From Argentina anserina (taxonomy: Eukaryota > Streptophyta > Magnoliopsida > Rosales > Rosaceae), in contig NC_065877.1 of the NCBI RefSeq assembly GCF_933775445.1, forward strand, positions 8,866,001-8,930,000: DNA of 64,000 nucleotides. The letters are read 5' to 3'. The translations under genes and the position numbers were made by a program. The notes below the pieces were generated by a model. It did no database searches. It had not been told where the DNA came from and worked only from the letters and a program-made list of their open reading frames with translations. Each line of letters opens with the position of its first letter. The stretch's first letter is position 1. Of this stretch, positions 45,588 to 56,664 are shown piece after piece.

Positions 45588-46699
45588 GAGAAAAAACCCA
45601 AAATGATACTTGAAGTATCGTGAAAGGTATTTTTTGGTACCTACGAATTTTTGTTACCCGAAATAGTACATGAACTACTGCACCGTTACCCAATATGGTA
45701 CCTCCGTTAGTTTCTCCATTAAATTGATGATGTGACATGTATTTAGAGTTTTTTTTACCAAATATAGTAAAATCTCGTTAAATAATACCCGATTAAATAA
45801 TAACCTCGCTAAAATAAAACTTTTTTCCGGTCTCAACTCGGAGCCAACGTGTTAAATTAATAATTCACTAAATTTATAAGATAATAGAAGTTCGAGAATT
45901 TATTTAGCTAGACCCCATCAAATATATAAATTATTAGTGTCATAATTTATATAATAAAATTAAATTTATGAGGATTTCATTAAAAAATTTAATTAATATA
46001 ATCATCATCAAACAATATAATATTTTGAACAATGCTATACATAAAAATAGTATATTTAATAAGCTATACGTAATAAATTAAACAATGTAAGTAAAAACTT
46101 TTTTTTTCGACAAAATGAAACAAAATATTTATTATATCTTGATAAATTAATAATATATAAATAAATTAATAAATTATTTGATTATTAATTTATTGATATA
46201 TTAATATATCGCTAAATTAATAAATTTTATCAATCCTGAGACTATTAATTTATAAAAGTTTATTGTAAGTAATAGGAAAAACAATAATTTTAAAATTAAT
46301 TTTGTGATTATTACTAAACAAATATATATACCAAAACTTGTATTATGTTTTGTGATATAAGAGTTGATTTTCCTCTTAAAATTACAAATTTCATAAAAAA
46401 TATTGTAAAAAAATTTGCAAATAATATATGTATGATTTATCAAGTCCAACAAATTTTCAGTCAGTTTGATGAATTTGTGAGAATTTTGAAGGAAAAGAGA
46501 TAGGAAATAAAAAAAATTGTGCATAGACCATTTTGTCATTCTAAATACATGTCACATCATCAATTTAACGGAGAAACTAACGGAGGAACCATATTGGGTA
46601 ACAGTGCAATAGTTCAGGTACCATTTTGAGTAACAAAAATTCGTAGGTACTAAAAAATACCTTTCACGATACTTCAGGTATCATTTTTGATATTTTCCC
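45588..46699. mobile_element. Mutator-like element with long terminal inverted repeats
   Basis: A 1.1-kb element is flanked by a perfect 9-bp duplication AATAAGTTA (45579-45587 and 46700-46708). Inverted repeats of about 165 bp (45588-45752 and 46535-46699) share AAATGATACYTGAAGTATCG, AACGGAG and TGATGATGTGACATGTATTT with few mismatches. The core (45770-46530) is extremely AT-rich and shows no transposase. The 9-bp duplication and long repeats are diagnostic of Mutator-type elements. Confidence 0.9.
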
Positions 46700-48054
46700 A
46701 ATAAGTTAAGTTGAACTAATCCCAACTCAAGCCAAATTTGAGCACCGTGATGTGTGACTTGCGCTACTAGTCTAATATGTAAGAGATTAAAATTTTCAAA
46801 TGGCCTTTAAATTAGTCTCATATCTACGTTGTACTCCACTATATAATATCAGAGTAACATCATAGAGAGAGGGCCGAAGGATGTGAGATCCTAACAACCA
46901 TCCATGTATAGGTCACGTATCAAATTTATGTGGGTTTTGTCCCTCGATTGTTTGATGATGGACCAAGCAGACACATTAAACTCATAGCCAGCTACTAGCT
47001 AGATAATTAAACCAGAAAACAAATACAACCAGTCACTCCCGTGGTTGTTGATTAGCTTTCGATTTTGTTAAATTTTCTTTATATTAATGCACATAATTTG
47101 TGATTATTATCATCTCCTTTTCGTTTGATATAGGGTGGTTGCGTTTTATTGCGTGCGTAGTAATGTAGAATATGTACCACATATACACCCAAGCCGCCCC
47201 AACAAATTATGCGACATTTAAGATGTGGGTTGTGTTATATACTTTAACACAATCGGCATGGAGAGACTTGAATATATCATGTAGAGAAATTGATGGCGAC
47301 CCTCGAATCATCTTAGTGAATGTTTGTTTCACTTGTTCATGGGGGGAAAATTTAATGAAGATCGGTCAGTTGTTGCAAGTACTGTTCCAAATTAATTCAA
47401 TCCTGTCTAGCTGAATCAATTCACTACCTCATATTGACATGACTTGGCAATTTTATATTCGTTACCGTATTGTAGGAGGGGGAATTGAAGGCGGAAGTAA
47501 TGCCAACACGTTCCTCTTGTCCATTTTTTTACCAATATTGGTGTACTGAAGGTTGAACAGTATCTGAATAGTTTTTATAGAGTTACGAACATATAAATCT
47601 TACATTAGAATTGCCACCGTTGTTAAAATTTAATATCTATGTAATTCATCTCATTGTAAGCCACTTTGTCTTTGTTATGGTTGACGTGTGTCTTAGCGTC
47701 TTTAGTTATAGTCTGTCTTTGAATATGTGTTTGATCGAGTTTGAATTCGTTATCATCTGACTATCAATTCTCGTCTAGAATCTTATTTGGCTTGTTCGAA
47801 ATTTGCATGTATCAAAATTTATGGTAAATAAAATGTTTGTTTGATTAAAAATAGAATGTCTTCATTAATGTTGAGCATGCAATTTGTTGGTTTCCGGGTA
47901 AAAGTATTAGTGCTGGATGAGGTAAACCCTAAAAACAAGTCCGTACTAAACAGTCACAAGATCGAGCAACCGATAGATTCGATATGGATATATTTGAATG
48001 GCCTGGTTTTACGTACTGTAGAATGGCGCGGTCCCTCTTGATCGAATACTGGTG

Positions 48055-48074
48055 TGGGGGGGGGGGGGGGGGGG
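48055..48074. repeat. Poly(G) run
   Basis: About 20 consecutive G residues after GGTGT. Long G runs are prone to length error in assemblies and can form G-quadruplexes. Confidence 0.9.
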
Positions 48075-48316
48075 ACATATATATGATCGAATAGCTTTCA
48101 CCTCTGACACCAGTAGTAGTACAACTGAGAACATTTCTGATTTACCGGAGCCGGCGAATTTATTGAATCCCTATTGATGATGAGGGAGAAGAAGAAAGGG
48201 AAAGCCAAGCCAAGTGAGATTTGCAATACTGTGGGTCACTCCATGTTGACAGCTACAAGACAACGACGACAACCCCAGCCCCTTCCTCCATTACTGTATT
48301 TGCATGGAGACGTTGA

Positions 48317-48321
<5 letters not shown>

Positions 48322-48363
<42 letters not shown>
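48322..48363. repeat. (CT)n microsatellite
   Basis: About 20 tandem CT dinucleotides. Confidence 0.92.
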
Positions 48364-48365
<2 letters not shown>

Positions 48366-49043
48366 GATCGATCAACGTCCATGGGGTTACTTATTACTAC
48401 TGTTCCAGAATAAGAGTCTGACACGCGTCCAAGTACCGGAGGGGATGGGGACGACGTCGTGTTCGTCGGCGTCGGCATCCTAGCTCGATCGCGTCGTAGA
48501 GTAGAAGATAGATCTGGGTTTTCTTCTGCCCCATGTGAGAAGTTAAATGAATCCATGACGCCCTCTCTGTGACTTCAGTAGTAGGAGCAGTAGTCCTTTA
48601 CTTCTTCCTTTCTCTGCGTGTGTGTGTATGGACCAGACCGGACCAGACCCAACATGGACACACCGCGCCAAACCCTACCCTTCTCCACCACCTCATTATG
48701 TTCTTTTGTATTTTTATTAGATGTAAATGTATGCACCTATGGAAATGTGAATGAAAGCAGATAATAAAGAAAAACCATACCAAAGGCCCTACGTTTAGGT
48801 TGGTCCATCTTCATCTCCATCTCCAGTTCTCCACGTACTATTAATTAATAATTTGAATGGATTAATATCTTTGAAGTATAATCCTCTAATTCGATGATGA
48901 TAAAAATCACCTCAAAAGTAAGTAAATTTGACAAAGTTCGAACGCGCACGATCGCGATCATATTAGTTATGATGCAAGTATATAATGGTACAATCTAGTG
49001 ACAAATTAGCTCTCCGTTGTATGCTATGAATTAGAGATCAATG

Positions 49044-50182
49044 TTTTTTTTATTATGAAATACGATAAATTACATTAAACTACAAAAAAATGGAACGACA
49101 CAACAATATCGAATTGAAATTAAAAATAACGAAATGCACATGTGCATTTGTAAAAATAATGAAAGGTAACAAGATGCATACAAACATCTGAATGTGATTG
49201 TAACTAGAGGACAAAATTTCGCACATTATCTTTGCACTGCATAAGTCAAAGCATTGAAAGGTTTGTGAAGAAACCATAACCAGAACCGTAACCGTAACCG
49301 TAACAAGGCCGATTTATATGATGTGAAGGAAAACGATATGCAACCCGAGAGACACAAAAGTGACCAATGTGTTGTCCCCTCAAGATATGTACACGTATCC
49401 GAACGACCACGAGAGCTCCCCCCATGACGTTAGCAATTGAACTCTCAGTAACCAGAACTAAGGAATTTGGCATTCAAAAGCTCGACACTGCTAACCTCCT
49501 GGATCCCAAATTTTGACCCAACAATGACTAGGCCTCAAAACCCAAGCACCAATCAGGCCCATAAGGACCTAACTCTTCCACCCCACATAGTGAGGCTCCC
49601 AAAAGGAGATGGCCCAAAGAAAATCACTCAGGACACCCATCCCGAAGGGCCTTCGATAGGTGTAGCCACCAAATCATCCTCCACCGGAGCTAAGCAACGC
49701 TGCACATGCCGACCCCACATTAGCCCACACTTCATGTCACCACCAAACAACGCCGCCGAAATGACCTCAATCAGATGTGAGTCTTGCCGCAACTGAACGA
49801 TCAGACGCATTACTAAATCCCACAAGCGAACATCGCGAGACCACCTTTGCCCTCCTCCGTTCTCCACTGTAGCCAACCCAGATCCCAAATCTAGGTCCAG
49901 GATACCCAAGTCGAACCACTAGCGATCCGGGTTCTTGACCCCGCCACCAAGGACAACACAGTCCCGTCCAGCTGCTTCGACCGCCCAACACCCTGCTTGA
50001 TCCGCTCCGCAAGCCTGGAAAGAAGTCTCTTTGATGCATGGATGAATCCACTCTCTAGTTCCGATCCCATGGAGGGAATCCATTGAATTCTCCCTTGAGA
50101 ATATGGGTGGTTGCCGGAGTGGCTAAGCAAACGGAGGCTGCCACCCCTAACCCTAGCGGACCTCTCATCTCACTCACAGCTT
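49044..50182 (-). mobile_element. LINE-type (or other poly(A)) retroposon
   Basis: A block of about 1.14 kb is flanked by AATTAGAGATCAATG (49029-49043) and AATTAGAGATTAATG (50183-50197), a 15-bp duplication with one mismatch. Such long duplications mark target-primed retroposons. A run of T at the left end (TTTTTTTTATTATG) would be the poly(A) tail of a minus-strand element. The minus strand has GC-rich frames (for example 50130-49891, with HSGNHPYSQGRIQWIPSMGS), but no endonuclease or RT was seen. It may be a 5'-truncated or non-autonomous copy. Confidence 0.6.
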
Positions 50183-50200
50183 AATTAGAGATTAATGTTG

Positions 50201-50674
50201 TGTTAACGTAGTGAATTATACTGTTATGATGCGATGTGCTCTTTGCGGATGCAGTACGTCGTACTCCTTGTCCATTTCCTGTCACAAATGGCACAAGTCG
50301 TCAAAGCGGAGACCACAGTGGCGTGGTCTTCAACTCTCCGATGCTCAAGTTAGGCTGATGGTAATTTATGCAGAGTAACCGTAGATGGTGTAGTGTATTT
50401 ACCTTATGAGGTCAAAGGTTTGACCTTTTATTGTTGAGTTGAGGTCAATTATTTACTTATCTTCCGGTGTGGGACGAGGTCGGATTAAGGTGTTCTCTAG
50501 ACTCTTCTTTGGGATACGCGTGAGGGCGCGTCCGTAGCCGGTTTGGGCCGCGGGGTAGCCCATTGCACAGCTAGTGCAACCAGCTCACTGTTGGTAATGC
50601 AAGACTGGGATATTCGTTAGCCTTAGTGCGTTGATAGTTATGCTGATTATGGCAGACATAAGCCTATGCCAACA
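50201..50674 (-). repeat. 3' LTR of gypsy element
   Basis: 474 bp, TG...CA ends, lying immediately beside the right-hand target duplication of the retroposon at 49044-50182. Confidence 0.92.
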
Positions 50675-50690
50675 AGTCCCCCCAAGTTCC
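50675..50690 (-). other. Gypsy polypurine tract
   Basis: On the minus strand GAACTTGGGGGGACT directly precedes the 3' LTR, fitting a second-strand primer and confirming the minus orientation. Confidence 0.8.
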
Positions 50691-50860
50691 CAGTCTAGGG
50701 AGGCAATTTCTTGACTGGGGAGTTAATATTTAAGCATTTCGCCATAATCAGCAGTGGGTCCCACAGACCCTCTCGGAGTCCCTTCACTCCCCGGTTAAGG
50801 AATGCCGAGTTGTTGATGGTGTAATGGATTGTGTCGAGTCTCTTTGGGTGTTGATTGATG

Positions 50861-51308
50861 TCCGTCGTAGCGTAGTAAATGTTTACGCGTGGGATGTCTG
50901 ATCGCTATCTTTAAGTGTAGTGCGTCCATCATAGCGTAGAAAATCGTTACGCGTAGTACATCTGATCGCTGTCTTTGAGCGTAGTGCGTCCGTCAGAGCG
51001 TAGTAAAGCTTTACGCGTAGGACGTCTAAGCGCTATCTTTGAGCGTGGTGCGTCCGTCATAGCGTAGTAAATCTTTATGCGTAGGACGTCTAAGCGCTAT
51101 TTTTGAGCGTGGTGCGTCTGTCATTGCATAGTAAATCTTTACGTGTAGGACGTCTGAGCGCTATCTTTGAGCGTAGTGCGTCCGTCATAGCGTAGTAAAT
51201 CTTTACGCGTAGGACGTCTGGGCGCTATCTTTGAGCATGGTGCGTCTGTCATAGCGTAGTAAATCTTTACGCGTAGGACGTTTGAGCGCTATCTTTGAGC
51301 ATGGTGTC
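50861..51308. repeat. Seven tandem 64-bp repeats in gypsy element
   Basis: Units start TCCGTC(A/G)TAGCGTAGTAAA at 50861, 50925, 50989, 51053, 51117, 51181 and 51245, each exactly 64 bp. The array totals 448 bp with no length change. Each unit contains TTTACGCGTAGGACGTCT and CGCTATCTTTGAGCGT. It lies between the antisense gene's start and the 3' LTR. Confidence 0.95.
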
Positions 51309-51602
51309 GTGGGTTGGGAGCAACGCAATTCGCGCTGTGGGCGGCACGTGTTGTGCATGCATTGGACGGACGTGGCGTGGATGATTCAATTTCGTGGGAG
51401 GTGACGTTATCTAAGGAGACAATTATTGCATGCAGTTAATACGTGTGTAACCGAAACGTTGCCTAGGTAACTCATGCCACGTGGCAGGATCTGGAGTGAT
51501 GTCTTTTGGGTCGACGGCTAAGATGTGAGTAACAGTTTTCTGTATCCGACGGTTAAGGAGCGCTTTTGAGAAATCGACGGGCGAGATGTGGTATGAGGTT
51601 TA

Positions 51603-54600
51603 CTATAAAAGAGTGAAAGGGATATGAGGGCTATCATTATCACCAGTTCCAAGTTTTTGAATTCTGAAAACTCTCTCGTTCCCTCATTTTCTCTCTCTTA
51701 TGTTCTTCAAGCTCGGACGGAAGCTTATCGGGATCTTTGTGTAAATCGGCTTTTGAGGTATGTTTTTGATCAGAATCTCCTATATACATCTTGTGCTTTT
51801 GGTTGTTTGCTGGTGGCTTTATGGTTAAAGGGTAAAGCAGCGGTTTTGGGTTTGGGTTTTTCCGTCAAAATTGGTAGGTTTTGGATCTGTTTGATCTTTG
51901 GATGGGTGTTTTCCGGCTAGGTGGGGTGTTTGTGCGGGCGGTTGTTGATGAGTTTTGGCCGGTAACTGGGTTTGGTGTTCTTCGTGTTCTTCATGTTCTT
52001 CGTGTTCTTCATACTCTTTCTTGCGAGGTTCGTAGGATAGATCTAATTAACTTTCTGACTTCTAGTTTTAGGTTGTTCGTATTTGACTGCGGTGTTGCTT
52101 GCTGCGGCGTAATTCCTAGGATAAATATACTAACTGACAGCGATTCCGCGCCTGCAGAGGGAAGTTGGTTCGCGTCGTCATCCTCTGAGTCGTGGACGAG
52201 TGAATTGGAGGCCAACTATTTGAACTTGGTGCGGCGAAGCGGTGGTAACGACTCACGTTGTGAAGATCGCGCTTTTGTCTTTACGAGGGTGCTAGCGAAT
52301 TGGGAAACTAGTGAATTGTCAGGTACCATGGACTCAAGATATGAAGAGGTTGGAGAAAGTGAAATGAGCCCCGCTCCAAGCCAAGACCAAGGCGTACGTG
52401 AGTGTATTGCGAGTGCTTCGGGGACTAGTACTTCGGGCCCAATACTGAGTCCAATGCCTGTAAGGCGTTGGCTAAACGGCGGAGTGCAAAGGTCGGAGGT
52501 AGAGGAACCGCAGGGAGCTGACTCCGCCGCAGTGATTGGCTACGTGGAGGAGTTCAAGTTGCCTGCCGCGATCGTTGCTTGGGCAATTGGGCTTGATGAG
52601 TATGGTTCGATATTGCCTGATGGATACGCGATGGTTAGTCCCTTCGTATTACGGCTCGGGGTGGAGTTGCCGTTGAATCCGCGCCTGCAGTGTCTGGTGG
52701 CGGAGTTCGGCTTGGCCTTTGGTCAAGTCAGCTACAACATGTGGCGAGTTATTCTCGGCCTCTGCTCGCTTTTCCACCTGTCGGGGTGTTGGTTTCCTAC
52801 TGCGGCAGAGGTACCCCACTTCTTCAAAATAGACTATAACCAGCGGAATGGTAACGGAGGAACAGCGCGGTTCGTTAGGCGAGACGAGCGTAGTGAGTTC
52901 CAAGTCTTGGAGAATTGGCCCTCCTCAGAAGCTAACTTGAGGAAGTATAGCTTCATAGTAGAGGGGGGGATGGGAATACAAGATTATCAACGGGGTAGAG
53001 TATATCCCGGAGAAGCGTATTCCCTCGCGATTTCAAGCCATTAACTGTAGGTCTTAATGTCTTACTAAATTTTTGCTACGAAATAACTGCTTGTTGACTG
53101 TTTTTTTTTTGTTGCGCAACGGAAATGAGGTTAGTATTGTCAGAGCGGGAGGTCGATCACGTGAATCGTGTGACATACCTTTGGAGGTATCAAGGTGAGG
53201 ATTTAGTTCACGATTTGAAGGTGTTGACGAACCCGTACCTTTTGTTCGAGCAAGGACTACTCCACCGTAATCGTGAGTAAAAGCGTTACGCTTTTAGTTT
53301 CTGTCTATTTTCCTTGTTTTATAGCGTACTGATATGTTATTGCATGTACAACTATGACGCCTCGGTGAATAGGAACTTCAACAAGTCGGAGCGTATCAGC
53401 TACGCGAGGTTCCTGCAGCAAGAAGACCCCAACGTAACTCCGGACACCGAAGGGCTAGCTGTAACCATGCTGCGGCGCGTGATGTCAAAGAAGGTGGCGG
53501 CGTCCACTAAGACTGTGAATGCAACCGCGAAGCGGGTTGAGGATTCCCCGCAGGTCGTGGATCTGCCTGTTCCCTCCCATACGAGCTTGTCGAATGAGCA
53601 GGGCTTGCCTCATCGAAGTGATGCGGAAGGTGTAGGCCGCATCGACGCCGATCTGCGGTTGGCTAATCCGGCGGAGTCCTAAGAGGTCGGGAAGAAGAAG
53701 AAGGTGCAGAAGACGGGCGACTATTCGCGGAGAGCGAAGTCCTCTGCTGCTCCTGAAGACGTGGAGGATATTATGGTAGAAGCTCCACCGCCTAAAAGGC
53801 AGAAGACTACACAGAAGGGGCCTATCACATTCACAGACTCCCGGGTCTATGAAGATCTATCGGCGCTGGACCGTAATCCATTGAGCCAGCTAGGAGCCGC
53901 GGAGTTGGAGAATCTGGTCTTGCTCAGCCAGCGTGCCGGGCTCGGAGGGCTGCGGCGGCCTGAGGGTCTGGCCTTGAATTGCGTAGCCCGCTCGGCCTTG
54001 CTGCGACGAGAGCAGTGAAGATGGTTTTCAACCTGTTTGACGCGGAGCGGGATGCCCTTGAAGCTGAGCGTCTTCTCACCGAAGTAACTGAGCGGGATAG
54101 CAACCACGCCACCAGGATCTTGTTTCTGGAGAACGACTTGGCCAACGCCAAGGCCAAGTTAGAAAACACGGTGAACCTGCAGGAAGATCTACGGCAGGAG
54201 GTTGCCCGTCGGGAGGTGGCTGAGTCGTTGGCGAAGAAAATGGCCATGGAGAGGGATGCGGCACAGTCAACCCTAGTTGAGGCCGAGGAGCTTGCGAGGT
54301 AAGCGAAAGAGGAGGCGGAGGTGGAGAAGGCGCGCGTAGCGGAAGAGGCTGCAGCCAATGCAGTGGTTGCCTTAAAATCATCCACAGAAATGACTGAGTA
54401 CCTTGGAGGGTACTACGTCACGGCCGTGGGTGATATGATTGCGCAGTTCCAGGAGATGGAAATGATGGATCCCGCGGACTATGAGGTTCGGCTAAGGGAG
54501 AGAGGCTTAGAAGCGCCGCCGATGCCGCATGAAGTGATCCCGCCTTTCTCACAGCCTTCTTCTGCTGCGGAGGCCGAAGTGCAGAGGGAAGATGGTAAGA

Positions 54601-54960
54601 AAATTTCAGACTCTTGTTTTTCTGGTTTATCTTGTGATAATGACATGTCTGATTCTAATCCGGAGACCCCTTCTCCTACTCCTCCTTCATAGAGCATCAA
54701 GATGCACAACCGCCGCAAGGCGAACTGGAGCAAGCGGCGGAACTAGATGTTGCGGGAACCAGTGATGCGGCATGAGGAATGTCAGCGTATTAAGCTACGA
54801 GGGAGGAGTAGGATGAGGTTTATAAAGATTTAGCGTAACTGAAGGGCATCCCTCGTCCCCGTAGTGCTTTATCATCTGCTTTTCATTTCGTTGTATTTTT
54901 CCAATTTTCCCTTTTGTAATGGGCGTTGTGCCGAACTTGTTATATTTAATGAATAAAAGC
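51603..54960 (+). pseudogene. Antisense multi-exon gene inside the gypsy element
   Basis: On the strand opposite gag-pol, a TATA-like ACTATAAAAG (51602-51611) is followed by exon-like coding blocks. Block 1 is about 51881-53050 (core from ATG 52329: AIVAWAIGLDEYGSILPDGY, LRLGVELPLNPRLQCLVAEF, YNMWRVILGLCSLFHLSGC). Block 2 is about 53140-53274 (LSEREVDHVNRVTYLWRYQG, donor C|GTGAGT). Block 3 is about 53330-54594, with a basic Lys/Arg patch and a long coiled coil (DAERDALEAERLLTEVTERD ... ENDLANAKAKLENTVNLQED; donor ATG|GTAAGA). A last exon follows near 54691-54775. AATAAA lies at 54952. Frameshifts or stops at about 52965-53010, 53680, 53960-54020 and 54302 break it. Block 1 resembles the plant 'putative gypsy type transposon' domain (PF04195) as I recall it. 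Confidence 0.7.
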
Positions 54961-55299
54961 CATTTTGGGTCCTTCAAGTGATTTCTTCTATGTTATTGCC
55001 GTAGCAACTTTATGTGATTGTTATTTTATATTTTGGCTACATGCTTAATACAATCTTTGTTGTGCGCACAATGAAATAGTCTGTCGAAGGAATTTAATTG
55101 CCGTGGTACGCTAGCGAACTGGCGTAGTAAGGATCAATGGTTTGAAAAATTCCTCATTTGATTGATTGCCTGGCCGTAGCCGTTTTGTACAAAGATAGCT
55201 TTGTCAGTGTGCCATAAGTACTTAAAACAGTCCAAGTCCCTATGTGTTGCGTTACGTGCGGACCCTTGTAGTAGTACTTAAGCTGTTCTATGTTCTAAG

Positions 55300-56478
55300 G
55301 GTGGGCTAGTCTTTCTCCGTACTTGTCCTCTAGGCAGTACGTGTTTGGTGCCACGACTTTGACGACTTTGTATGGTCCGTCCCATCTCGGGCGTAACATA
55401 GTGACCTTTATTTAGACCTTCTTTAGGACCCAGTCGTCAAGTTCAAGTGACCTGCTCTTTACTCTGGAGTTATAGAAGCGTGCCACGCGTTGTTTGTTTA
55501 GAATGTTATGACGGTGCGCTGCGATGCGTTTCTCTTCAAAGAGATCTTTATCAAGTTACATATTTTCCGAATTGGTCTCGGGGTCAAACAGCGAAACCCA
55601 TTGTGTTGGCTGGATTATTTCGATGGGAAGTACTGCTTCCGTGCCATACATTAGGCAGAAAGGAGTCTCACCCGTAGCTTCTGTTGGTGTGGTACGGATT
55701 GCCCATAGTACCTCGTCGAGTTTCTCGGGTCAAAGTCCTTTGGCTTCATTAAGTTTTTTTCTAAGGAGGCCATTGATCAACTTGTTGGCGGCTTCCACTT
55801 GTCCGTTAGTTTTGGGGTGCGCTACGGATGCGAATTTGAGTGTAATCCCTCTTGCTCTACACCATTTGATGAGGTGGTAGTTATTGAATTGTGTGTCGTT
55901 ATCTGTGATGATAGACTCCGGCGTACAGTGGCGGTAGAAGATGTTGCGTTGCAGAAAGTTTTAGACCTTCTCGGTTGTTATGGCGGTCAGGGGCGCAGCC
56001 TCGATTCATTTGGAGTGATAATCGATGCACATAATGACCCACTTAAATTGGCACTTCCTGACGGGGAGCGGGCCTATCAGATCCATTCCCCAGAGGCAGT
56101 TGATCCACGGGCTGACTATGTAGGATAGCGGTTCTGAGGGTTGGCGTGGTATGAGCCCGTGAATTTGACATTTATGACAAGATCTGGCTAGCTCTTGCGC
56201 GTCGGCGGCTAGTGTGGGCAATAATATCCCGTTTGAAGTGTTTTACCAGCTAGTGCACGACTGCCGTAGTGGTTGCCGCAATCGCCTCTGTGGATTTCGT
56301 TCAAAATCTGCTTCCCTTCTTCGGTTGTAACGCATCTTAGACTGGCGTTCAACAGACCTTGGCGGTAGAGTGTGCCGTTCCGCAAATGGTATCTCACTGC
56401 ACGTCTCTTTAGTTGCCTTGCGGGATCCTTGTCTTCGGGTAGCTTGCGGTCATGCTTGAGTGCTATGATCTCATCCAT
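55300..56478 (-). pseudogene. Gypsy integrase remnant
   Basis: It begins with LRNGTLYRQGLL and the HHCC zinc region (EIHRGDCGNHYGSRALAGKT ... CHKCQIHG), broken by a frameshift near 56215. The core's first Asp lies in WGMDLIGPLP. After further changes, the second Asp (ITDNDTQF) and the Glu (NGQVEAAN) can be read from about 55930-55790. The C-terminal part near 55300-55450 (WDGPYKVVKV) reaches the end of pol. It is recognisable throughout but inactive. Confidence 0.8.
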
Positions 56479-56664
56479 ACATGAGACTTGGTCTTACTCT
56501 ATCTGGCATATCTGCTGTAAAGTCTGGGAGATGGAGGGATGGTGGAGAATTTCAACCCTGGTATCCTTATGGCATTGATGTGGTTGCGCCGTGGCGAGTC
56601 TTGCTAAGGAGTCCGCCCTTGCGTTACTGGCCCTCAGGATTTGAGTGATGTGGTAGAATTCGAA

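Larger units (their letters stand above)
46709..49028. other. Spacer without a supported gene
   Basis: Contains a poly(G) run and a (CT)n run, listed separately, and several short frames (for example 47172-47414) with no recognisable motif. Higher-GC sequence at 48120-48700 may be part of a transcript, but I see no coding pattern. Confidence 0.45.

Noticed and set aside
46201..46539. 112-codon Ile/Phe/Asn-rich minus frame
   Set aside because: Falls in the AT-rich core of a Mutator-like element and has the composition expected of random AT-rich DNA.
52649..52903. Minus-strand frames opposite the antisense gypsy gene
   Set aside because: Mirror frames of the better supported plus-strand coding block; no domain.
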